From assembly GCA_964428175.1 (NCBI GenBank), contig CAYRXM010000002.1, positions 1-64,000 of the forward strand: DNA of 64,000 nucleotides, in the 5' to 3' direction. Every line of letters starts with the position of its first letter. Position 1 is the first letter of the stretch. Origin of the DNA: CAYRXM01 sp964428175. GTDB lineage: Bacteria; Chloroflexota; Anaerolineae; JAFGEY01. A program made the position numbers and the translations under genes. Shown in pieces: positions 8,992 to 16,503 of this stretch. Under the pieces are notes generated by a model, which was not told where the DNA came from, made no database searches, and saw nothing but the letters and a program-made list of their open reading frames with translations.

Positions 8992-10079
8992 ATTTTTTCC
9001 TTTTTTTCCAACAAGAGCTGACAAGCTCGCTCGACCTGCTTCATATTCTCTTGCCAATCGGCTCGCTGTGAGATCAAGGCCCGATTTTGCTGCGCCGCAT
9101 TTTGGCGTAGTGCAGGGTCTTGAACGGCGCACACAATCGCCTGTGCCAATGCGGCCTCATCTCTTGGCTGCACCAGCAACCCATTGACGCCAGGCTCGAT
9201 CCACTCGCGGTTGGCGGGCAGGTCGCTGACGATTGGAAACGCGCCGCAGGCCATCGCCTCCAGCAGGCTCACCGAGGTGCTGTCCGAGCGGGTTAGGGCC
9301 AGGTAAATGTCGGCCCGGTTGAGCCATTCGGGCAGATCGTCGTGCTCGATCTGGCCGTGCCAGGCGATCATCTCTTCGACGCTCAGACGTTGGGCCAGCG
9401 CCCGCAGGTTTGGCTCTTCTGGGCCTCCACCAATCACATCCAGGTAGGCATCCGGTAGGGCTTGCTTGATCGATGGCAGTGTGCGGATCACCGTTTCCAG
9501 GGCCGTGTTGGGTACCAGTGTTCGTGTGCTAATCAACCGGCAGCCGGGTTGATTCCAGTTTCGCACCCGACCTTGAAACCGAGCGAGGTCGATCCCCAGC
9601 GGGATGGTCAGCACCCGCTCGGGCGGCGCGCCGTATTGTTCGAGCACCCGGCTCATCGAGCCGGCGTCCGAAGTGACCAGATCGGCTCGTTTTAAGGTAA
9701 AGCGCAGCAGTAGCCGGTACAACCGGGATTGTTTTGGCGTCACCAACACATCGCTACCCCAGGCGGTCATCACCAGGGGATGGTAGCCGATCAACGCGCC
9801 GAGCAGACCGTAACTGGTCAAATAGTGTGCGTGAACCAGCGCCGGACGCAGCGCCCGCACCCGGCGGCGTACCGTCGACAAGTGCAGCAGATAGCGCCAG
9901 TTTCCGCCCTCCGTGCGCACCGGCCCGGCCCGGAAACAATAGACCTGCGCGCCGGGGATTTCGCCGGGCAGGAAGGAAAAAACATGCGCCTCATACCCTT
10001 GAGCGACGAAATAGGAAACCCAGCGCCGGGTGTGGATGCTGCTCGCATCGGCCAGGTAGGCGATACGCAAATTGCTCAT
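8988..10079 (-). CDS. Family 4 (GT-B) glycosyltransferase
   Basis: The 363-aa protein has two Rossmann halves. The N-terminal half holds SSIHTRRWVSYFVAQGYEAHVFS. The C-terminal half holds VIGGGPEEPNLRALA and the donor-binding stretch SVSLLEAMACGAFPIVSD, matching the EX7E region of the Glycos_transf_1 family. It is a retaining cytoplasmic glycosyltransferase that likely extends the repeat unit. Start and stop each overlap a neighbour by 4 bases. Donor and acceptor sugars are unknown. Confidence 0.9.
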   Translation of the reverse strand: MSNLRIAYLADASSIHTRRWVSYFVAQGYEAHVFSFLPGEIPGAQVYCFRAGPVRTEGGNWRYLLHLSTVRRRVRALRPALVHAHYLTSYGLLGALIGYHPLVMTAWGSDVLVTPKQSRLYRLLLRFTLKRADLVTSDAGSMSRVLEQYGAPPERVLTIPLGIDLARFQGRVRNWNQPGCRLISTRTLVPNTALETVIRTLPSIKQALPDAYLDVIGGGPEEPNLRALAQRLSVEEMIAWHGQIEHDDLPEWLNRADIYLALTRSDSTSVSLLEAMACGAFPIVSDLPANREWIEPGVNGLLVQPRDEAALAQAIVCAVQDPALRQNAAQQNRALISQRADWQENMKQVERACQLLLEKKEKI

Positions 10080-11398
10080 CGAGTTTTTGCCGTCACTTTA
10101 TCTAGCACCTCAACCAATTGAGCGGCCAACGCACGCCGATCATAGGCTTCGATACCCTTGGGAGACCAATTCTGCAATTTGCCCGCCTGGAACCATTCGT
10201 CAAGCTGGAGAATTGCCCCGGCGATGCTGTCAACGTCTTCGGGAGCGGCAACCAGGCCGACCTGTGTCTCACGGACCAACTCGGCGGCTAATCCGGGCGG
10301 CGCAATACATAAAACAGGCCTTTGCGCCCCCAGGTATTCGAAAATTTTGCTTGTCAAGACCCCCTTCATCTCCTCACCTGAAGCCAAAATCAGCAGTTGA
10401 ACCTGGGCAGTTTGCATCAACCGAATGGCCTGTTGATGCGGTACAAATGGTTTACCGATAATCCAGGTTCCCCAATCGTGGGCCTGAATCCATGACTCCC
10501 AGATCTGCCGATTGGCCTGATCCATCATGCCGATAAATTCAACTTGTATATACTGCCTCATATCTGGTCGTCGCGCCAGAGCCAAGGACAGGCCACGCAG
10601 AAAAGGCAGCGGACTTTGCCGACCATACAGGCTGCCCACATAGCGGATTAAAAAACGGTCGGCGGCCGGCACAAGCCCGGCCATATAATCGGCGCGGTCA
10701 TAGCCGTTGGTAATAGTCGTAAATTTATGCGCCGGCTGGTCGGGATAGCGGGCGCGCATCTCCTCGCTCATCACTGAGGTGGCGCAAACCACTTGTCGAG
10801 CCGATTGAACACAACTGCGTTCCATCCGCATCTGGATGCGGCGATGAAGACGGGTGGGCACATATTCGAATGGGTTGCCAACCCACATATCTTGCAAATC
10901 AATCACCCAGGGCAAACCGCTTGACCGCGCCAGCCATTTGGCTATGAGATGTGCAGTATAAGGGGGCGCAGTTGACCAGATCGCTGCCGGATGGTATTGG
11001 CGCAAAATTTTTTTTCCCTCCGCAAACGCACAAGGATACCAGCCAATCCGTCCATCAGGCAGAAAAAGCATGGTTTGTAAACGCGCCGCTATCGAAGGAC
11101 GGCTTTCAGAATAGTCTGTCTGGACAGCCCTTTGCGATGAATGTGATAATGGCCAAAATTTACGGTACAGATTATACAGATGTTCTGGCTCAACGGTTGG
11201 GGCTGTGTGAACCGGCAATCGATCGGTATACTTGGCCAATTCCAGATCGCACATCGGGTAAGGCGAATTGCTTACAGTTAACACCACCGGCTGCCAACCC
11301 AATTCTAACAAGTGATGCGCAAATCCAAAGGTGCGTAATGTATTGGCGCCACCCCGGGGTGGAAAAAAATAAGCAACAATCAGGACAATTTTATCCAT
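10076..11398 (-). CDS. GT-B glycosyltransferase, family 4-like
   Basis: The 440-aa protein begins KIVLIVAYFFPPRGGANTLR, a typical N-terminal glycosyl-transferase 4 opening. It has a C-terminal donor-binding domain with KGVLTSKIFEYLGAQRPVLC. This form is seen in transferases of exopolysaccharide clusters such as those acting on ManNAc/FucNAc-type sugars. No Shine-Dalgarno sequence is obvious before the ATG at 11398; the preceding stop is only 7 bases away, so translation may depend on the upstream gene. Its base composition is somewhat more AT-rich than the genes downstream. Confidence 0.86.
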   Translation of the reverse strand: MDKIVLIVAYFFPPRGGANTLRTFGFAHHLLELGWQPVVLTVSNSPYPMCDLELAKYTDRLPVHTAPTVEPEHLYNLYRKFWPLSHSSQRAVQTDYSESRPSIAARLQTMLFLPDGRIGWYPCAFAEGKKILRQYHPAAIWSTAPPYTAHLIAKWLARSSGLPWVIDLQDMWVGNPFEYVPTRLHRRIQMRMERSCVQSARQVVCATSVMSEEMRARYPDQPAHKFTTITNGYDRADYMAGLVPAADRFLIRYVGSLYGRQSPLPFLRGLSLALARRPDMRQYIQVEFIGMMDQANRQIWESWIQAHDWGTWIIGKPFVPHQQAIRLMQTAQVQLLILASGEEMKGVLTSKIFEYLGAQRPVLCIAPPGLAAELVRETQVGLVAAPEDVDSIAGAILQLDEWFQAGKLQNWSPKGIEAYDRRALAAQLVEVLDKVTAKTR

Positions 11399-11405
11399 AT
11401 CTAGA

Positions 11406-12719
11406 TTAAACTCGCCCCGACCTTACCCGTTGTATAGAAGCAAACCACGAACGGTAAAGCGCCCAATCGCTAGCGCGAATCAACAACACCTCAGACAGAC
11501 GGACTCGAGAAAAATGCACAAGAAAAATCAGATTCACAATGGTCGTAACTATATATGAGCATGAGCAAGCCAGCGCAGCACCGAACATGCCAAAGCGCGG
11601 AATGATCGAAAAAAAAGCGACCAGGGTGACAGGAATCGTTATCAAGGTGACATACAAAGCAATCTGCGAACGGCCTTGCCCCAATTGATAGCTGGCAATT
11701 GGCTTGTTCAAACTCAGGGCAACAGCGCCAGGGAGCAACAGCCGCAAAGGCGTCACAGCGTCCAGATAATCTTTGCCATACAACAGACGTATCAACCACG
11801 GACAAGCCACCCCCAACGCCAATGCGCCCAAAAAACTTGAGAACAACGTGTTTCGACAAACAACGGGCAAGAGTGCCTCTGCCTCTTGGGGCGTTGCGGC
11901 GGCAATTCGTGGAAAAAGCACAAAAGAAACAGCATCAGCGAGATAACTGATCGCATTGGTCAGGTTTACGGCCACGCTGTAATAGCCTACTTGGGCAATC
12001 GCGGCAGAAGCGTTGAGTAAAAAGAGATCGAGACGGTAGAACAAAAGCAACAAAACGCTGCTCAATTGTCCCTTAAACCCAAAGCGAACCCATATCAAAA
12101 TGCGCGACCAGGGAACAGATAATCTGGGCTGCCAAACGGGTACACGGTTCAGGACAAGCGTCAACCCAACTGCCGTTGCTTGAGCAACAAAATAAGCGAT
12201 CAAGGCACCAACCACACCAGCTCTCCAGGCGAGCACGATGCCAAGCTGCAAAAAAAGCAAAAGAATGGTCTGAAATAAAACAATGCCATTGTATGCAATC
12301 AGGCGATTGCTGCCCCACAAATAGGCTAGCTGGTAATTCAAAATCAAGAGTACAGGAACGCACAGAACCGACCACACCAGCGCCTGATCTGGCACACTCT
12401 GTAACAACGCCCCTCGAACCCATCGGGTTATGCCCCACGTGAGCAGCGCAACCAGCCCTCCCCACAGCAAACCGAAGCGGGTCAAAAAGGCCAGAATCTG
12501 CGCCGCGCGGGTATTTTGGGCTTCATAGTAAGCAACGCCCAAATCAATGCCCAAGCTGGATAGCAAAACGGCCCAAGTGCAGACCTGGATACTCAGCGCA
12601 AAAGCCCCCTGTCGTTCGGCACCCAAACTACGAGCCAGGACGGCGCTCGACGCCAGCCCTACAAGCAAAATCACAATTCGACTGGTCATTGTGGTCAAAA
12701 CCTGGCCCAAAAAGCCCAT
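11406..12719 (-). CDS. Wzx-type polysaccharide flippase (MOP superfamily)
   Basis: The 437-aa protein is almost wholly hydrophobic with about twelve membrane segments. It starts with VLTTMTSRIVILLVGLASSAVLARSLGAERQGAFAL, a pattern close to RfbX/Wzx and Polysacc_synt_3 proteins, shown here only in part by SAVLARSLGAERQG. It probably flips undecaprenyl-linked repeat units across the membrane before polymerisation. It lies 22 bases after the UPF0104 gene. The 11406-12719 stretch and the following transferase gene look more AT-rich than the rest of the operon, a possible sign that this part was exchanged. Confidence 0.88.
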   Translation of the reverse strand: MGFLGQVLTTMTSRIVILLVGLASSAVLARSLGAERQGAFALSIQVCTWAVLLSSLGIDLGVAYYEAQNTRAAQILAFLTRFGLLWGGLVALLTWGITRWVRGALLQSVPDQALVWSVLCVPVLLILNYQLAYLWGSNRLIAYNGIVLFQTILLLFLQLGIVLAWRAGVVGALIAYFVAQATAVGLTLVLNRVPVWQPRLSVPWSRILIWVRFGFKGQLSSVLLLLFYRLDLFLLNASAAIAQVGYYSVAVNLTNAISYLADAVSFVLFPRIAAATPQEAEALLPVVCRNTLFSSFLGALALGVACPWLIRLLYGKDYLDAVTPLRLLLPGAVALSLNKPIASYQLGQGRSQIALYVTLITIPVTLVAFFSIIPRFGMFGAALACSCSYIVTTIVNLIFLVHFSRVRLSEVLLIRASDWALYRSWFASIQRVRSGRV

Positions 12720-12741
12720 CAGTTCATCTATCCTTGATCCA

Positions 12742-13743
12742 TCACACCTGTTTGTCTGCCAATCGGTCCACCCCCATCGACACCTGCCGCAGCGACAGCC
12801 CCAACTGGCCCAGGCAGAACAACCCCAGCGCCAGCGTCGTCACCCACTCCATCATGTGATAGGTCAGCGCAAAGCCGAGCCGCGTCTCCTCCACACCCAC
12901 CCCGAGCAGACTCAGCCCCAGCATGTAGGCATATTCCATCGTCCCCACACTGCCCGGCGCGGAAGGGATGGCCACCGCCAGTCCAGAAAAACCCAGCAAA
13001 AAAGCCACGCCGGCCGCATCGATCTGCAAACCATAGGCGCGCAGCACCCAATAGACATAGACCAGAAACAACCCCCATGAAAACAGCGTCCAACCGGTCA
13101 CCGTCGCCGCCCGCTTGACGCTGCCCACGGCGCGCACGCCGCGCACAAAAGCCCCACCCAGCCCAGCGATTTTTTCACCCCACGCCGGCGAAACCCGCCC
13201 CACCCACCGGGCCGCCACACCGGTCAGGCGATCACCCCACAAAGCGATAACCAGCACCCCGCCGGCCAACCCACCGACCATCGCCGCGCCCAGCCAGATG
13301 CCGTACTCGCCGCCAATGCCGCCCAGCGCCCCCGATGCCATCCCCAGCGCCAAGAGCAGCAGCACAGTCAGCACGTCAAACACCCGCTCGACGGCCACCG
13401 TTCCCAGCACGGCGGCCACGTCGACCCGCTCGTTCTGCCCCAGCACATACGCCCGCACCAACTCACCCGCGCGCGCCGGCAGCACATTATTCGACACCAG
13501 GCCCACCATAAACACGCGCCAGGTCGTCCACAAAGAAACGCGCTTGATCGACCGCAGCACCGACTGCCAACGCACCGCGCGCGACAGGTACGAAGCCAAC
13601 AGGCACATCCAGGCCAGAGCCAGGTAGCCCACCTGCGCCGCCCGCGCCGCCCGCCAGGTCGCCGCCCAATCGACGCCGCGGAAAGCAAAGAACAAAAATA
13701 CCACACTGATTGCCACACCAAGCCAAAACTGCCAGCGCTTCAT
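12742..13743 (-). CDS. Lysylphosphatidylglycerol synthase transmembrane region/UPF0104-like flippase protein
   Basis: The 333-aa membrane protein has the LPG_synthase_TM (AglD-like, UPF0104) pattern: AARAAQVGYLALAWMCLL, SNNVLPARAGELVRAYVLG, VERVFDVLTVLL and the late SAPGSVGTMEYAYM. Relatives are linked to glycolipid or dolichol/undecaprenol-sugar metabolism, but the reaction is not settled. The ATG at 13743 follows GGAG at 9 bases. A longer frame exists upstream but would begin before the promoter described at 13781-13809. This is the first gene of the operon. Confidence 0.85.
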   Translation of the reverse strand: MKRWQFWLGVAISVVFLFFAFRGVDWAATWRAARAAQVGYLALAWMCLLASYLSRAVRWQSVLRSIKRVSLWTTWRVFMVGLVSNNVLPARAGELVRAYVLGQNERVDVAAVLGTVAVERVFDVLTVLLLLALGMASGALGGIGGEYGIWLGAAMVGGLAGGVLVIALWGDRLTGVAARWVGRVSPAWGEKIAGLGGAFVRGVRAVGSVKRAATVTGWTLFSWGLFLVYVYWVLRAYGLQIDAAGVAFLLGFSGLAVAIPSAPGSVGTMEYAYMLGLSLLGVGVEETRLGFALTYHMMEWVTTLALGLFCLGQLGLSLRQVSMGVDRLADKQV

Positions 13744-13780
13744 CCGCTCTGCTCCAACGTGAAGACATAATACACCAATC

Positions 13781-13809
13781 ATTATACCATAGAATGGACA
13801 AGACCTGAA
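13781..13809 (-). promoter_or_regulatory. Extended -10 promoter of the polysaccharide operon
   Basis: On the minus strand TATAAT (13786-13781) is preceded by TGG (13789-13787), giving an extended -10 element. TTCAGG sits 17 bases further upstream (13809-13804) as a weak -35. It is placed about 38 bases before the ATG at 13743 and could drive all ten genes. Confidence 0.6.
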
Positions 13810-13895
13810 CCTCAATGGCTGAGGCGCTGTCGCACTCACGGCCAGGCTGGCTTTTCCACCTTGTTCCGCATGCCCCGTCTTCTCGTCTACCTTGA

Positions 13896-13924
13896 TTGAC
13901 CAATTAAAGCCTTGTGTGTATAAT
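13896..13924 (+). promoter_or_regulatory. Sigma-70 promoter of mrp
   Basis: TTGACC at 13896-13901 and TATAAT at 13919-13924 are separated by exactly 17 bases. This near-consensus promoter would give a leader of about 195 nt before the mrp start. Confidence 0.75.
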
Positions 13925-13957
13925 CACCCTCAATTCAGCGAGTCTCCTGGAAAAAAG

Positions 13958-14071
13958 CCGCTCACGCCAAGACGCAAAGCGTGTCAAGCAATCTCAAATT
14001 TGCACAAAAATTTGCGCCTCCACCCCGTGGTCGACCAACCATTGGTTGGAGGCGTCTTTGCGCGAGTTCTT
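13958..14071 (+). repeat. Inverted repeat and hairpin in the mrp leader
   Basis: A degenerate CTCACGCCAAGACGCAAAG copy (13961-13979) is mirrored by GGCGTCTTTGCGCGAG (14051-14066). Between them CGCCTCCACCC (about 14015-14025) can pair with GGTTGGAGGCG (14044-14054), with one mismatch. The sequence resembles short ACGCAAAGACG-type repeats dispersed in many genomes. It makes the leader strongly foldable. No known riboswitch is recognised. Together with the two promoters this accounts for the gap 13744-14125. Confidence 0.5.
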
Positions 14072-14125
14072 TCAGGAGCCCCCAAATACATATCAACGTT
14101 GTGCTTGCACATTCAAGGAGGAACT

Positions 14126-15205
14126 TTGACTAACATCGAACAAATTCGCCGTGCGTTGGACACGGTCATGGATCCCGAACTGGGCCGCAGCATCGTCGAA
14201 TTGGGGATGGTGCGCGACATCGAAATCGACGGCGGCCGGGTCAGTTTTACGCTGGCGCTGACCACGCTGGCCTGCCCGCTGCAAGACTCGATGGCCCAAA
14301 ACGCCGTCGAGGCGATCAAGTCGCAGGTAGACGACCGGCTCGAGGTCGAAATTCACCGCGCAGAAATGACCGCCGAAGAAAAACAGAAACTGATCGGCCA
14401 GCCGCCGGGCGAGCCGGAAAAACCGCTGGCCGAGCGGATGAACGACATCGCCCACGTGATCGCCGTGATGAGTGGCAAGGGCGGTGTGGGCAAATCGTCG
14501 GTGGCCGCACAGTTGGCCATCGCCTTGCGGCGGCAGGGCAAGCGCGTCGGCGTGCTCGACGCCGACATCACCGGGCCGAGCATCCCCAAGATGTTTGGCC
14601 TCAAGCAGCCGCCCATCGGCAGCCCGCTGGGCATCTTGCCGCCCGAAACCGAAACCGGGATCAAGGTCATGTCGATCAACTTGCTGCTGGAAGACGAAAG
14701 CCAGGCCGTAATCTGGCGCGGCCCGCTGATCGCCGGGGCGATCCGCCAGTTTTGGAGTGAGGTATTCTGGCGCGACCTCGATTACTTGATCATCGACCTG
14801 CCCCCCGGCACCTCGGACGCCTCGCTGACAGTGATGCAGTCGATTCCGGTGAGCGCGGTGCTGATGGTCACGTCGCCGCAGGATTTGGCCGGGATGGTCG
14901 TGCGCAAAGCGGCGCAGATGGCTCAACAACTCAACGTCCCCATCGTCGGGCTGGTGGAAAACATGAGTTATGTGCTGTGCCCCAAGTGCGGCGAGCGGAT
15001 CGCGGTTTTTGGGCGCAGTAAGGCGTTGGAAACGGCCATCGAGATCGGCGTGCCGCTGCTGGGACGGCTGCCGCTCGATCCCGACCTGTCTGCACTGTGC
15101 GACGCCGGGCAAATCGAGAGTTATCCAGCACAGGCGTTCAAAGAGATCGCCGATCAGGTGGTTGCGCTGACGCCGCAAGGCAAGGCCAAGCCGGTCTTTG
15201 AATAG
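14126..15205 (+). CDS. mrp: Mrp/NBP35 family Fe-S cluster carrier ATPase
   Basis: The 359-aa protein has an N-terminal DUF59/MIP18 domain (residues 1-90, RALDTVMDPELG and VSFTLALTTLACPLQ). A ParA/MinD-like ATPase follows, with the deviant P-loop GKGGVGKSS near residue 117, DADITGPSIPKM, and the late CPKCGE motif used by ApbC/Mrp proteins to bind a bridging Fe-S cluster. It acts in the cytoplasm as a scaffold or carrier of Fe-S clusters. The TTG at 14126 is chosen because AAGGAGG lies a few bases upstream and the family N-terminus starts here. A hairpin terminator follows the stop. Confidence 0.93.
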   Translation: MTNIEQIRRALDTVMDPELGRSIVELGMVRDIEIDGGRVSFTLALTTLACPLQDSMAQNAVEAIKSQVDDRLEVEIHRAEMTAEEKQKLIGQPPGEPEKPLAERMNDIAHVIAVMSGKGGVGKSSVAAQLAIALRRQGKRVGVLDADITGPSIPKMFGLKQPPIGSPLGILPPETETGIKVMSINLLLEDESQAVIWRGPLIAGAIRQFWSEVFWRDLDYLIIDLPPGTSDASLTVMQSIPVSAVLMVTSPQDLAGMVVRKAAQMAQQLNVPIVGLVENMSYVLCPKCGERIAVFGRSKALETAIEIGVPLLGRLPLDPDLSALCDAGQIESYPAQAFKEIADQVVALTPQGKAKPVFE

Positions 15206-15213
15206 TGTATAGA

Positions 15214-15245
15214 GCCTCCAGGATGCCCTCCTGGGGGCTTTTTTT
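15214..15245 (+). terminator. Rho-independent terminator after mrp
   Basis: GCCTCCAGGA (15214-15223) pairs with TCCTGGGGGC (15229-15238), with one T-G wobble, across a 5-base loop. Seven T residues follow at once. Confidence 0.85.
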
Positions 15246-15270
15246 GTCAGTGACAACCGAGGAGGTTGAA

Positions 15271-16437
15271 ATGGAAACCAAGCTGCAAGCCGGCGTGATC
15301 GGCCTGGGCATCCTGGGCCGGCAGCACGCCCAATTTTTACAGGCACAGCCGGAAGTGGAGGTGGTCGCCGTCGCCGACGTGATCGCCGAGCGCGCACAGT
15401 CGGTGGGCGACGAGGTGGGTGCGCAGCCCTACACCGATTACGGTGAGATGTTCAGGGCGCACGCGCTCGATGTGGCCGTCGTCGCCACGCCGGACGGACT
15501 GCACCGCCCGCCCGTCCTGGCGGCGATCCGGGCGGGCGTGCCGGTGGTGATCGAGGAAAAACCGCTGGCCACCACCGTCGCCGAAGCGGAAGAGATGTTT
15601 GATGCTGCCGAAAAGGCCGGGACGCGCATTTTCATCAACTATGCCAATCGCGGTTCGGCGTTCGACCGGGCCACCTATTACACGCTCCACCAGGGCTTGC
15701 TGGGCGAGGTGGTTTACGGCGAGGTTCATCTGGACGACAACATTGTCGTGCCGACCCAGATGTGGGGCCAGCGCACCCGCGACTGGGTCGCCGGCTCGTC
15801 GACGGCGCACTTTTTGCTCAGTCACGTGGTCGATTTTTTGCGTTGGGTGCTCGACGCCGAGGTGACAGAGGTCTATGCCGTCAGCCAGCACAAGGTGCTC
15901 GGCTACACGCCCGACCTGTACGACGCTTTTTTGACCTTTGACAGCGGAGCCAAATTTCGCGTCAAGGCCGAGTGGATCAAGCACATCGACGGGCTAGTCG
16001 AGTTTGGGCTGTCCTTTTCCGGCGCGGAAGGAACGTTGACCTACGTCAAGCGGCCCGGTTTTGCATCGGTGGAGGGATGGCGAGCCAACGTCAGCGAGCG
16101 GGTGACGCCCGACGCGCTGTTAGCGCACCAGCACGCGCTGCTCAAACAGGGGATTAATGTGCGGGCGCTGGTGCATCGCCCCAGCCCGACAGCGGGCGAA
16201 CTCAAGGCGGGCGGCGGCGCGCTGCGCAGCGGGCTGGAGGCGTTCGAACTGCCGCAAGATTGGTGGCGCGTGGAACGCGGGTTCGTCGATGCTATTCTGG
16301 AAAATACGCTGACCCCGTCGTCCTGGCAGGGCTACGGCCCGCTGCCGACGGCAGTCGATGGCCTGTGGCAGACACAGATAGTATGCGCGATCGTCGAATC
16401 GGCGGAGAGCAACAAGGTGGTCGGCCTGAACAGATGA
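15271..16437 (+). CDS. Gfo/Idh/MocA family NAD(P)-dependent oxidoreductase
   Basis: The 388-aa protein has a Rossmann N-terminus (VIGLGILGRQHAQFL), the family EKP motif (EEKPLATT, near residue 94) and a C-terminal alpha/beta domain of the GFO_IDH_MocA_C type. The family oxidises or reduces sugars and inositols; the substrate is not evident. The ATG at 15271 has GAGGAGG 6-12 bases upstream. A longer frame beginning inside the mrp terminator is rejected. The gene ends 66 bases before a convergent gene. Confidence 0.88.
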   Translation: METKLQAGVIGLGILGRQHAQFLQAQPEVEVVAVADVIAERAQSVGDEVGAQPYTDYGEMFRAHALDVAVVATPDGLHRPPVLAAIRAGVPVVIEEKPLATTVAEAEEMFDAAEKAGTRIFINYANRGSAFDRATYYTLHQGLLGEVVYGEVHLDDNIVVPTQMWGQRTRDWVAGSSTAHFLLSHVVDFLRWVLDAEVTEVYAVSQHKVLGYTPDLYDAFLTFDSGAKFRVKAEWIKHIDGLVEFGLSFSGAEGTLTYVKRPGFASVEGWRANVSERVTPDALLAHQHALLKQGINVRALVHRPSPTAGELKAGGGALRSGLEAFELPQDWWRVERGFVDAILENTLTPSSWQGYGPLPTAVDGLWQTQIVCAIVESAESNKVVGLNR

Positions 16438-16460
16438 CATGCAGAGGGCGCAAGGCGCCG

Positions 16461-16498
16461 GACTGCCGACCACGGTCAGGCGCTGGCGGTCGGCGGTC
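16461..16498. terminator. Hairpin between convergent genes, possible two-way terminator
   Basis: GACTGCCGACC (16461-16471) can pair with GGTCGGCGGTC (16488-16498), an 11-bp stem with one G-U pair and a 16-base loop, lying between the ends of the Gfo/Idh gene and the CYTH/CHAD gene. It belongs to a family of GGTCGGCGGTC sequences also found at 53046-53072 and 54199-54275. There is no T tract. Confidence 0.4.
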
Positions 16499-16503
16499 AA
16501 GTT

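Noticed and set aside
14093..15397. 434-codon minus-strand open frame
   Set aside because: Antisense of mrp, which has a promoter, ribosome site, full motif set and terminator.
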